This document shows positions 52,892 through 60,769 of a stretch of 64,000 nucleotides of DNA, in pieces. Location: the NCBI RefSeq assembly GCF_000478885.1, contig NC_022567.1, positions 248,001-312,000 on the forward strand, given 5' to 3'. Below the pieces are notes generated by a model. It was not told the DNA's origin, did no database searches, and worked only from the letters and a program-made list of their open reading frames with translations. This stretch comes from Adlercreutzia equolifaciens DSM 19450 (GTDB taxonomy: Bacteria > Actinomycetota > Coriobacteriia > Coriobacteriales > Eggerthellaceae). A program made the translations under genes and the position numbers. Within the stretch, counting starts at the first letter, position 1. Every line of letters starts with the position of its first letter.

Positions 52892-53710
52892 ATGGATCGC
52901 AAACTGTTGCAATACTTGGTGGAATACCTGGTTAAAGAGAGCGAGGCGCATGGGTGCGCTCTGCCGCCCGCGGCGGCTGATGTGGCCCATGACGACTTGG
53001 CAAGCGTCTCGGCCGATGAGCTGTGGCTCGCCTTTCGGTCACTCGTAAACGTGCGGCCTCCGTGGCCCGCGCCCGCGGAGTTCCTCGCGGCCCAGAACGA
53101 GCTGCTGCAGGGGCTCATTGCTGAGGCGGGTGTGGCGACCTTGGCCGATGCGACCCCGTCGCCGACCGATCCGCGCCTGCGCTTGTGGCGCGGCGATATC
53201 ACCACCCTGACCGTGGAGGCCATCGTGAACGCCGCCAACTCCGGCATGACCGGCTGCTGGGCGCCCTTGCACTACTGCATCGACAACGCCATCCACACCT
53301 TCGCCGGCGTGCAATTGCGTGAGGCTTGTGCGAACCTCATGGCAGCTCAGGGGCACCCGGAGCCCACGGCCCAGGCCAAGGTGACTGACGCCTACAACCT
53401 GCCCGCGCGCCGCGTCATTCACACCGTCGGGCCCATCGCCGACGGGCGCCCCACCGATACGCACCGCCGCCAGCTGGCCGAGTGCTACCGGGCCTGTCTG
53501 GATGCGGCGGCCGCGGCGGGGCTTTCCAGCATCGCATTCTGCTGCATCTCCACCGGCGTGTTCGGCTTCCCGCAAAAAGAAGCGTCCTCCATCGCCGTCG
53601 CCACGGTGCGCCGCTGGCTCGACGAGCATCCCGATGCGTCCATGACGGTGGTGTTCAACGTCTTCTCCGAAACCGACGAGCACCTGTACCGCCCGTTGCT
53701 CGGACTGTAG
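52892..53710 (+). CDS. Zn-type macrodomain protein (ADP-ribosyl hydrolase)
   Basis: 272 residues. After an 80-residue helical N-terminus comes a macrodomain: WRGDITTLTVEAIVNAANS, then GCWAPLHYCIDNAIH with Cys/His metal ligands, VIHTVGPI and AFCCISTGVFGFP. This is the zinc-containing class that removes ADP-ribose from proteins; in other bacteria it is often linked to a SirTM-type sirtuin, which is absent here. It follows the BspA-like gene by 22 bases. Confidence 0.88.
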   Translation: MDRKLLQYLVEYLVKESEAHGCALPPAAADVAHDDLASVSADELWLAFRSLVNVRPPWPAPAEFLAAQNELLQGLIAEAGVATLADATPSPTDPRLRLWRGDITTLTVEAIVNAANSGMTGCWAPLHYCIDNAIHTFAGVQLREACANLMAAQGHPEPTAQAKVTDAYNLPARRVIHTVGPIADGRPTDTHRRQLAECYRACLDAAAAAGLSSIAFCCISTGVFGFPQKEASSIAVATVRRWLDEHPDASMTVVFNVFSETDEHLYRPLLGL

Positions 53711-53766
53711 GTGGCATCGTAACGCTATACTATCTTCACTCGAATCCGATGAAGAAGGGAGCGGCG

Positions 53767-54333
53767 ATGTTGGAAGTGCGCGTGGCGCGGCCCAATGAGT
53801 TCGATGCGGTGCTTGCGTTCTACACGACGATGATCGACGAGATGCAGGGCACCGATTTCGACGTGCAATGGCAGCATGGCGTGCATCCCTCGCCGACGTT
53901 CTTGCGCGAGTCGCTGGAGGCGGGCCAGGTGATCGTGGGGTTGCTGCCCGCAGAAGGGGTTGAAGTGGTCTCCGAAGGCAGCGAGTCCGAGCCCATCATT
54001 GCCTCGGCCATGGTGGTGAACCACGAGGGCGCCCCCGGCTACGACGCCGTTCCCTGGACCGTGAACGCGCCGCCCGAGCAGGTAGGTGTCCTGCATGTGG
54101 TAGCCACGCTGCCGGCCTTCCACGGCCGGGGCTTCGGTCGCCAGCTCGTGAAGGGTGCCGCCGATATCGCCCGTGCCCAGGGTCTGGTGGTTCTGCGCCT
54201 CGACACCTTCCCCCACAACGTGCGCGGCCGCGGCCTCTACGAGTCCTGCGGTTTCAGCGATCGGGGCGAGTGGCCCGTCCACTACCCGGCGCTCGGCGAC
54301 ATCCAGGTCGCCATGTACGAGCTCGCACTGTAG
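53767..54333 (+). CDS. GNAT family N-acetyltransferase
   Basis: 188 residues with the GNAT acetyl-CoA motif VVATLPAFHGRGFGRQLV near 115-132 and the end pattern RGLYESCGF. Substrate unknown. ATG 53767 has GGGAG upstream, better than ATG 53749. TATACT (53726) may be its -10. Confidence 0.88.
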   Translation: MLEVRVARPNEFDAVLAFYTTMIDEMQGTDFDVQWQHGVHPSPTFLRESLEAGQVIVGLLPAEGVEVVSEGSESEPIIASAMVVNHEGAPGYDAVPWTVNAPPEQVGVLHVVATLPAFHGRGFGRQLVKGAADIARAQGLVVLRLDTFPHNVRGRGLYESCGFSDRGEWPVHYPALGDIQVAMYELAL

Positions 54334-54387
54334 CGTTCGCGAAAGGGATATCCGGCGGCTGTGTTCGTGCGAGCTGCCGTTTCAGTC

Positions 54388-54461
54388 GCGACCGAAACGA
54401 CCGCAAAACGACCGAAAAGCGACTGAAACGACCGCAAAACGACCGCAACGACCAAAACGAA
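54388..54461 (+). repeat. Iteron-like direct repeats
   Basis: About seven copies of an ACGACCGCAAA-like 10-11-base unit in a row, just upstream of the AAA ATPase promoter. The spacing is close to one DNA turn, so a protein could bind along one face. Its role is unknown. Confidence 0.65.
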
Positions 54462-54489
54462 GGCTGGCTCGCGATCCAAATTCGTGTCG

Positions 54490-54495
54490 TATAAT
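54490..54495 (+). promoter_or_regulatory. -10 box of the AAA ATPase gene
   Basis: TATAAT, 36 bases before ATG 54532 and 28 bases after the direct repeats. No good -35, so activation through the repeats is plausible. Confidence 0.5.
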
Positions 54496-54531
54496 GGCGG
54501 GCAAGTGATTTCTGCGGGAAGGCGGTGCGGC

Positions 54532-55923
54532 ATGGGCGAGGCGGCCACGTTCGAGAACGGCATATACCGGCAGGGCCCGGCGCGCTTGTCGGATCTTTGC
54601 GGTGAGAAGGGGCTGGCCATCGGGAACAGCAACTTCGAGGCGGTCGTGCGAACCTCGGTGTTCGTCGACAAGTCGATGCTCATCGCCGACATCTTGAAAT
54701 CGCGGGCGGCGGTCACGCTGTTCTGCCGTCCCCGGCGGTTCGGCAAGTCGCTGAACCTCTCCATGCTGCAGCGTTTCTTCGAGGTGCCTGTGGGAGCGGA
54801 CGCGGGTGCCGACTTCGCGCCGCTGTTTCGGGGCCTCGCCATCTGGGAGGCCGAGGATGGCCGCTTCCGGGAGCATCAGGGTGCCTATCCGGTGGTGCGT
54901 TTCGCGCTGAATGACGCCAAGCGACCGACCTGGGAGGAGACCCAGCGCGCTCTCGCGTTCAACATCGTGGCGGAGTATTTACGTCACGGGTACCTTAAGG
55001 AAAGCCCTGCTCTTTCAGAGGAAGAGCGCGCCCAATTTGCCGAGATCGCCGGAACGCCGCTGACAGCGAGCGATTTTTCAGCCTTCGGGCAAACGCTCAA
55101 GCTGCTCACGACGCTTCTGCACAAGCACTACGGGCGGCCGGTCGTCTTGCTCATCGACGAGTACGACGCGCCAGTGATGACCGCGTATTCCGGTGGGTTC
55201 TATAACGAGGCCGTCAGCTGGTTGAAGGGCTGGCTCACCGGCGCTTTGAAGGACAACCCTTCGCTCGCCTTCGCCGCCATGACCGGCGTGCAGCGCATCT
55301 CCAAGGAGTCCATTTTCTCCGACCTGAACAACCTGAAGGTGGACACGCCGCTGAACGTCGCCTCCGACGAGCGATTCGGCTTCACCCAGGCCGAGGTGGA
55401 GGCGCTGGCCGACTATCTCGGGATGCCGGAGGGTGTGGCCGCGGCGCGGGAGTGGTACGACGGCTACCGCTTCGGTAACGTCGACGTCTACAACCCCTGG
55501 AGCGCCCTGAACTACTTCGATGCGGGCTGTGTCGCCGATGTCTACTGGGGCAACACTTCTTCCAACGGCGTGCTCGGCGATATGGTGCGCGGTGCGGATG
55601 ATGCCGTCATGGGGCGCCTCTGCCGGCTGATGGAGCCCGACGGGACGATTGAGGCTCCCCTCGACACCCGCGTCGTGTTTCCCGATGTGGGGGTGCGCTC
55701 GGGCGCCCTGTGGTCGATGCTCTACCTGTCCGGTTACGTCACCACCAACGACACCGAGCAACCTGATGATCCGGAAATGCTTCGCTGTCTTCGAATCCCC
55801 AACAAGGAGACCTCTTCACTCTATCGTACCGAGATCATTGGTCGCTTCGCGTCTTCGTCGGCGCCCTGCGATGGGGCCTTGCCTTCTCTGGCAAATCGGT
55901 GGACGCGGTCTCGGTGCGGGTGA
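54532..55923 (+). CDS. AAA-ATPase-like protein, C-terminal nuclease domain missing
   Basis: 463 residues. Start region SFxxVVRTSVFVDKSMLI-like (FEAVVRTSVFVDKSMLIADI), Walker A CRPRRFGKSLN, Walker B VVLLIDEYDAP and the GFTQAEVEAL region place it in the AAA-ATPase family that normally ends in a PD-(D/E)XK (DUF1703) domain. Here the match stops near RIPNKETSSLYRTEIIGRF and about 30 unrelated residues follow, so the nuclease part is lost. ATG 54532 has GGGAAGG upstream. An inverted repeat sits right after the stop. Possibly a decaying mobile or defence-like gene. Confidence 0.75.
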   Translation: MGEAATFENGIYRQGPARLSDLCGEKGLAIGNSNFEAVVRTSVFVDKSMLIADILKSRAAVTLFCRPRRFGKSLNLSMLQRFFEVPVGADAGADFAPLFRGLAIWEAEDGRFREHQGAYPVVRFALNDAKRPTWEETQRALAFNIVAEYLRHGYLKESPALSEEERAQFAEIAGTPLTASDFSAFGQTLKLLTTLLHKHYGRPVVLLIDEYDAPVMTAYSGGFYNEAVSWLKGWLTGALKDNPSLAFAAMTGVQRISKESIFSDLNNLKVDTPLNVASDERFGFTQAEVEALADYLGMPEGVAAAREWYDGYRFGNVDVYNPWSALNYFDAGCVADVYWGNTSSNGVLGDMVRGADDAVMGRLCRLMEPDGTIEAPLDTRVVFPDVGVRSGALWSMLYLSGYVTTNDTEQPDDPEMLRCLRIPNKETSSLYRTEIIGRFASSSAPCDGALPSLANRWTRSRCG

Positions 55924-55936
55924 AGTAGCACGTCTA

Positions 55937-55976
55937 TTGAGTAATTTTGCTCAATACGCTGAGTAAAATTGCTCAA
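55937..55976. repeat. Inverted repeat after the AAA ATPase gene
   Basis: TTGAGTAATTTTGCTC pairs with GAGTAAAATTGCTCAA at 14 of 16 positions; the left arm alone also folds (TTGAG ... CTCAA). Shares AATTTTACTC with the repeat at 32516. Confidence 0.6.
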
Positions 55977-55990
55977 CACAAAACCCCAAC

Positions 55991-56035
55991 GCGCAACAGG
56001 CGTGTGACAGTTCGGCGCAGGCGGGGCTGTTGCGC
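55991..56035. repeat. Inverted repeat upstream of the DHA2 exporter
   Basis: GCGCAACAG / CTGTTGCGC, perfect 9-bp arms with a 27-base spacer, about 60 bases before the exporter start. Possible operator or leader hairpin. Confidence 0.45.
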
Positions 56036-56097
56036 GGCGCTTGCGGCGGCCGTCTTTCTAAAATAGGAGGAAACCCCTGATTGGAAAGAGGCGATCT

Positions 56098-57738
56098 ATG
56101 GCGGTGATGACGGCGAATGCGGCTTCGAATGCAGCGATGGCCTCGTCCGTTGCGGCCGCGCCGTCTGCAAAGGTGCCCTCCTCGTCGCCGGAAGCGCCTG
56201 CAAAATCCACAGGTGCTTCCACGCCTCCTGTCGATCACGCCCTGCACGGCCGGGCATTGGCGCTCGTGTTCTTCGGACTTCTGCTCGCCATGTTCATCAG
56301 CTCGCTTTCCGAGACCATCGCCTCCACGGCGCTGCCCACCATCGTGGGTGACTTGAACGGTGTGGAGATCATGCAGTGGGTCTCCACCGCCTACATCCTG
56401 TCGTCGACGTTGGTCATGCCCATCTACGGCAAGCTGGGCGATCTTATCGGCCGCAAGCGTCTCCTCATGGCGGCGCTCACGCTGTACGCCGCGGGCAAAG
56501 TGGTGTGCGGCCTGGCCGTGAACATGGAGATGCTCATCAGTGGCCGCCTCATCTCCGGCCTCGGGGGCGGCGGCCTCATCATCTTATCCCAGGCGACGCT
56601 CTCCGACGTGGTGCCGCCGCGCAAGCTCGGCACCTACATGGGCGTCATCGGCGCCGTGTTCGCCGTATCGAATGTGCTGGGGCCGCTGCTCGGCGGCTGG
56701 TTCGTCCAGGTGACGGGCTGGCGCTGGATCTTCTGGTTCACCGTGCCTGTGGCCCTACTTGCCGTGGTGGTACTCGGACTCACGTTGCCCCGCGACGCCC
56801 GCGCCCTCGGAAAGCACCCCATCGATTGGCCCGGCATGATGGCCATGACCGTGGCTGTGACCTCGCTCGTGCTCGCCATGGCTTGGGGTGGCACGCTCAT
56901 TCCCTGGGGAAGCCTGCCGTTTATGGGCCTTGTCGCCCTAGCTGTGGCCGCCGCTGTGGTCTTCGTGCTGCTGGAGCGCCGCGCTGCCGAGCCTATTATT
57001 CCCATGGGGCTTTTCCGCAACCGAAACTTCGTGCTGTGCTCGGTGACGGGGCTTTTCCTGAACATCAACTTCATGGGGGCGCTCAACTACTTGCCCACCT
57101 ACTTCCAAATTGTGGACGACCTCTCGCCCGAAGTGGCCGGTCTCGTGTGCACGGCCACCAGCGTGGGCATCCTCATCACCTCTACGGCCACCGGCTGGGT
57201 GGCGTCGAAGACCGGGCGCTACAAGGGGATGCTCGTGGCCATGTGCGTCGTGAGCACAGTGGGTCTGTTTCTGCTGTCGCGCATGCAGGTGCACGAGGCG
57301 TTGTGGGTGCCAGTGCTGTACCTGTTCGTGCTCGGCTTCGGCATGGGGCTCGGCATGCAGTTGCTCGTGCTCGTGGTGCAAAACGAGTTTCCCCACGCCA
57401 TGGTGGGCACCGCCACGGCGGCGAACAACTTCTTCCGGCAGATCGGCGCCTCGGTGGGCACGGCGCTCGTGGGCGCGCTGTTCACCATGCGCCTTACGGC
57501 CGACGTGGCCGGCAAGCTCACCCATGTGGACAACCTGTCGCTCGCCACGCTAACGCCGCAGATTGTGGACAAGCTGCCCGCGTCAGCCCAGTCGGTTATC
57601 GCCGCCGGCTACTCCGACGCGCTGTTGCCGCTGTTCCTCTGGTTCGTGCCGCTCATGCTCGCGTGCCTCGTGATGATGCTCCTTCTGAAGCGCCACCCCC
57701 TCGCCACCACCATCAACCACGGCGGCGCGGGGAAGTAG
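56098..57738 (+). CDS. MFS exporter, DHA2 family (14 TM)
   Basis: 546 residues. After an Ala/Ser/Pro-rich start, 14 TM helices follow, with LPTIVGDLNGVEIMQWVSTAY (the DHA2 start), GKLGDLIGRKRLL (motif A) and GPLLGGWFVQ (motif C). It resembles EmrB/QacA proton-driven multidrug exporters. No regulator of the TetR or MarR type is next to it. It converges on the two-component system. Confidence 0.92.
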   Translation: MAVMTANAASNAAMASSVAAAPSAKVPSSSPEAPAKSTGASTPPVDHALHGRALALVFFGLLLAMFISSLSETIASTALPTIVGDLNGVEIMQWVSTAYILSSTLVMPIYGKLGDLIGRKRLLMAALTLYAAGKVVCGLAVNMEMLISGRLISGLGGGGLIILSQATLSDVVPPRKLGTYMGVIGAVFAVSNVLGPLLGGWFVQVTGWRWIFWFTVPVALLAVVVLGLTLPRDARALGKHPIDWPGMMAMTVAVTSLVLAMAWGGTLIPWGSLPFMGLVALAVAAAVVFVLLERRAAEPIIPMGLFRNRNFVLCSVTGLFLNINFMGALNYLPTYFQIVDDLSPEVAGLVCTATSVGILITSTATGWVASKTGRYKGMLVAMCVVSTVGLFLLSRMQVHEALWVPVLYLFVLGFGMGLGMQLLVLVVQNEFPHAMVGTATAANNFFRQIGASVGTALVGALFTMRLTADVAGKLTHVDNLSLATLTPQIVDKLPASAQSVIAAGYSDALLPLFLWFVPLMLACLVMMLLLKRHPLATTINHGGAGK

Positions 57739-57764
57739 GGGAACCTCTCGGCGACCCCATTTTG

Positions 57765-57820
57765 TTTGTAACCGCAAATCGACGGTTGTTATGTCAAGAT
57801 CGTCGATTTGCGGTTACAAA
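57765..57820. repeat. Inverted repeat in the convergent MFS/response regulator gap
   Basis: Arms TTTGTAACCGCAAATCGACG (57765-57784) and its perfect complement (57801-57820), with a 16-base spacer. It shares CAAATCGA with the longer elements. Placed between convergent genes it could act as a two-way terminator, but lacks T-runs. Confidence 0.75.
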
Positions 57821-57924
57821 GTGGGCAAAATCGCCTGTTTGGAACTAAATGGTGTCACGAAGCGACGCTTCTTACGGAAAAACCGCCAATTTGAGGCTAG
57901 AAAAGCGGGTGCGGGTGAGGGGGC

Positions 57925-58629
57925 TTACCCGCAGGCCTCGGGATCGAGGCGGTAGCCGATGCCCCAGACGGTTTCTATGATGCGGGGCTCGGTGGGATCG
58001 TCCTCGATCTTGGCCCGCAGCTTCTTGATGAACACGGTGATGGAACTGGTCTCGCCGACGAACTCCGGCCCCCACGCCGCCTCCACGAGCTGTTCGCGGG
58101 AGAGCACGGTGCCGGGACTTGCGGCCAAGGTCGCCAGGATTTTGAACTCCTTTGGGGTCAGCGGCACGTGCTCGCCGCCCAAGGTGGCGCGGTGCTGGGC
58201 CATGTCCAGGGAAAGGCGCCCCACGGTGATGGTGCCCGTGGACGGCATAGCAGCGGTTGGGCGCATGGCGGCGCGGCGCAGGTGGGCTTCGATGTGCATC
58301 ATCAGCTCGCGCGGGTCGAAGGGCTTCACCATGTAGTCGTCGCCCCCGGCCGCGAATCCGACGCCCTTGTCCACGATGTCCCCTTTGGCCGATAGGAAGA
58401 TGACCGGTACGGTGACGCCCCGGGCGCGCAGTTCGCGGCAAGCGGTGAAGCCGTCCATCTTCGGCATCATGACGTCCATGATGATGAGATCGGGAGCCTC
58501 GCGAGCGACGGCGTCCAGCGCATCGGCGCCGTTGTCGGCGTAAGCGAATTGCCAATCGGCGCCTTCCACCATGTCGCGTACCACCCGGGCAATGCGCGGC
58601 TCATCGTCCACGAGCAGAATCTTCGCCAT
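57925..58629 (-). CDS. OmpR/PhoB-family response regulator
   Basis: 234 residues. Receiver domain with VDDEPR, phosphoacceptor Asp52 in IIMDVMMP, the Ser/Lys sites FLSAKG and VKPFDPRE, then a winged-helix DNA-binding domain (LTPKEFKILATLA, VWGIGYRLDP). The histidine kinase gene lies 62 bases upstream on the same strand. Probably controls the divergent molybdoenzyme genes at 60770. Confidence 0.95.
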   Translation of the reverse strand: MAKILLVDDEPRIARVVRDMVEGADWQFAYADNGADALDAVAREAPDLIIMDVMMPKMDGFTACRELRARGVTVPVIFLSAKGDIVDKGVGFAAGGDDYMVKPFDPRELMMHIEAHLRRAAMRPTAAMPSTGTITVGRLSLDMAQHRATLGGEHVPLTPKEFKILATLAASPGTVLSREQLVEAAWGPEFVGETSSITVFIKKLRAKIEDDPTEPRIIETVWGIGYRLDPEACG

Positions 58630-58691
58630 CGTCGTCCTCCTTCGCGGTTGTCAGCGGCTCGGCCTTCGGCGCTGCGGGCCACCCTGCGGCT

Positions 58692-60470
58692 TTACGCTTC
58701 CTCGTCCTCTTCCTCAATGACGGGCACATAGGGAATGCGCACGGTGAACGTGCTGCCCTCCTTCACCCGGCTTTCCACGGTCACGGTACCGCCATGCAGC
58801 TCGGTGAGGTCGCGCACTACGGCAAGCCCCAGCCCCGTGCCCCGGTAGCGGCGATTGGCCGATTGCCCGGCCTGCTTGTACAGCTCGAAGATCTGGCCCA
58901 ACTCCTCGGGCGCGATGCCCATGCCGTCGTCGGCGACGCGCATGACGATCCAGCCGGCGGGGGCATCCGCGCCATCGGGGGCATTGGTGTCCGCCTTTTC
59001 GCTCTCACTGCGGGAGTCGGTTTCCCCGTCCTCGAACCCAATCGTCAGGCGTACGAACCCGCCACGGTGAGTGTACTTGATGGCGTTGTTCACCAGGTTC
59101 TCCAGAATGCGCCGCAGCTTCTCCCAGTCGGCCATGCTCAAGGGCACATTCGGCGCTACCGTGCAGGTGAGCCGCACGTCCTTGTCGGCGGCGATGGGGG
59201 CCAGCGCCTTGCGCACGAACTGGGCCAAATCGACGAAGTCCACCGGCTCGGGCAAAAGCTCGTCCTTCTTGGCGGCGTGCTTGGAAATGACGAGGATGTT
59301 GTTCACCATGTTCAGCAAAAGGGTGGCATTCGACTCGATTTCGCCCACGGCCTCGCGGGTCTTGGGCGCTAGGCTGTCGTCCGCGTTCAGGATGCGCGCG
59401 TAGGCCAAAATGCTGGTGAGCGGCGTGCGCAGCTCGTGGCTGACGATGGCGAAGAACTCGTTCTTGTAGGCCACCTCATCACCCAGCCGATCGAGTGCTA
59501 CCTTCAGCTCGCGCTTCTGGTAGTTCAGCATGTCGTTGAGCACCATGAGGTCGTCGGTCTTGGAACGCACCTGGCCCTCCAGATCGGCATAAAGCGCCTC
59601 AAGGTCGCGGGCCATGCGGTCGAACTCGCCGGTGAGCTCCGCCAGCTCGTCGCGGGGCCGCTCGCCGGGGTCGGGCACCGTGAGGGTGTAGTTGAAGTCG
59701 CCCTTGCCCACGGCGCCCGCCGCGCCTCGCAGCTCGTCGATGGGCTGCAGCACCAGCCGGCTTGTCACGAAGTACAGCCCGATGAAGGCCGCTACCATCA
59801 TGAACAGCACCATGATCGCCTGCTGCATCATGCTATCTTGAATGCCGGCGGCGTAAATGCCCATGGGCTCGGTGATGGACATGGCGCCGCCCACTTGGCC
59901 CACCTGCATGCCCTCCTTGGGGTAGCCGTACTGATCCAGCTCGCCGACGGGGTCGCCGTGACATTCTAGGCACGACTCGGTCACGTACAACGGCTCCGTA
60001 TAGCGGAACACCCGCGTGCCGTCGCCGGCGTCCACGACGCGCCAGAATGCCTTGCGGTCGGGGTCGGCGTTGAAGGCGGCCAGGGCCTCCTGCTCGAAGG
60101 CGTCCGGCGCGTTGGCAGCCTGACGCGGCGTGTCGTTCGTGAAGCGGATGGAGTAGTCGGTTTCTGTGGTAAACAGCATGGATATTGACTTCGCCGCCAC
60201 CACGCACACGAGGTGCTTCGTACGGAAGGTGCCGTCCTCGGCACGGTTGATGACTTCCTGGTTCATATCGACGAAGTCCCACGCCGCGCGCATTTCGGCG
60301 GCGAGCACCTCGGCTTTTTCGCGTGCCTCGTTCTCGGCCTGAGCGTTTTGAAGCGATAGGTTCCATAGAATGTCAACGGCCATGAGCGCAACCATAATGA
60401 CGCCGATGGAAACGGCGATCTTGAAGCGTATGCCATAGCGGAACGGGCGCCCCGGGTGATCGGTCGACAT
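58692..60470 (-). CDS. Sensor histidine kinase with CxxCH (DUF3365-type) sensor domain
   Basis: 592 residues. TM1 (about 17-40), an external DUF3365/Tll0287-like domain containing SCLECHGDP (Cys167, Cys170, His171), TM2 (about 215-237), a HAMP domain, a coiled coil, a HisKA domain with His345 in VSHELRTP, and a HATPase domain (N box ENLVNNAIKY, G boxes ADDGMGIAPEE and RGTGLGLAVV). The CxxCH suggests covalent heme outside the membrane, so it may sense redox state or a respiratory substrate. It is divergent from the molybdoenzyme at 60770. Confidence 0.92.
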   Translation of the reverse strand: MSTDHPGRPFRYGIRFKIAVSIGVIMVALMAVDILWNLSLQNAQAENEAREKAEVLAAEMRAAWDFVDMNQEVINRAEDGTFRTKHLVCVVAAKSISMLFTTETDYSIRFTNDTPRQAANAPDAFEQEALAAFNADPDRKAFWRVVDAGDGTRVFRYTEPLYVTESCLECHGDPVGELDQYGYPKEGMQVGQVGGAMSITEPMGIYAAGIQDSMMQQAIMVLFMMVAAFIGLYFVTSRLVLQPIDELRGAAGAVGKGDFNYTLTVPDPGERPRDELAELTGEFDRMARDLEALYADLEGQVRSKTDDLMVLNDMLNYQKRELKVALDRLGDEVAYKNEFFAIVSHELRTPLTSILAYARILNADDSLAPKTREAVGEIESNATLLLNMVNNILVISKHAAKKDELLPEPVDFVDLAQFVRKALAPIAADKDVRLTCTVAPNVPLSMADWEKLRRILENLVNNAIKYTHRGGFVRLTIGFEDGETDSRSESEKADTNAPDGADAPAGWIVMRVADDGMGIAPEELGQIFELYKQAGQSANRRYRGTGLGLAVVRDLTELHGGTVTVESRVKEGSTFTVRIPYVPVIEEEDEEA

Positions 60471-60523
60471 GGTGTCCCCTCCTCGTCAATCTTCATATTA
60501 TGCCCGATGGAGCTGCATGCAGG

Positions 60524-60572
60524 AGACTTCGGTGGGGAAGGTAATTCTTTTTTAATATTTGCCCCGAAGTCT
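60524..60572. promoter_or_regulatory. Inverted repeat in the kinase-molybdoenzyme intergenic region
   Basis: AGACTTCGG / CCGAAGTCT arms, with an AT-rich interior containing TTTTTTAATATTT. A candidate operator or the kinase promoter region. Confidence 0.5.
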
Positions 60573-60597
60573 TAATGAAAAGTTCCGCTGGCCGCCA

Positions 60598-60626
60598 TTG
60601 AAGTGACATTGAGTCAACGGCAGAAT
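60598..60626 (+). promoter_or_regulatory. Candidate promoter of the second molybdoenzyme operon
   Basis: TTGAAG and CAGAAT at 17-base spacing, about 145 bases before the ATG. The spacer holds TGAC-N5-GTCA (60604-60616), which might bind the response regulator. Confidence 0.4.
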
Positions 60627-60769
60627 AATAGCCAGCGAGTGCGAGGGTTTCGGCCGAGGAGGGCCGCCCGATGCGACAGCAAGGCGGTAGGAGATCCGCC
60701 GAGAGCGGGGGTTCAAACGTCTTTTCGCCGCAGCTCGCGAGAAAATCCTATCTGAGGGAGGAGAGTTCT

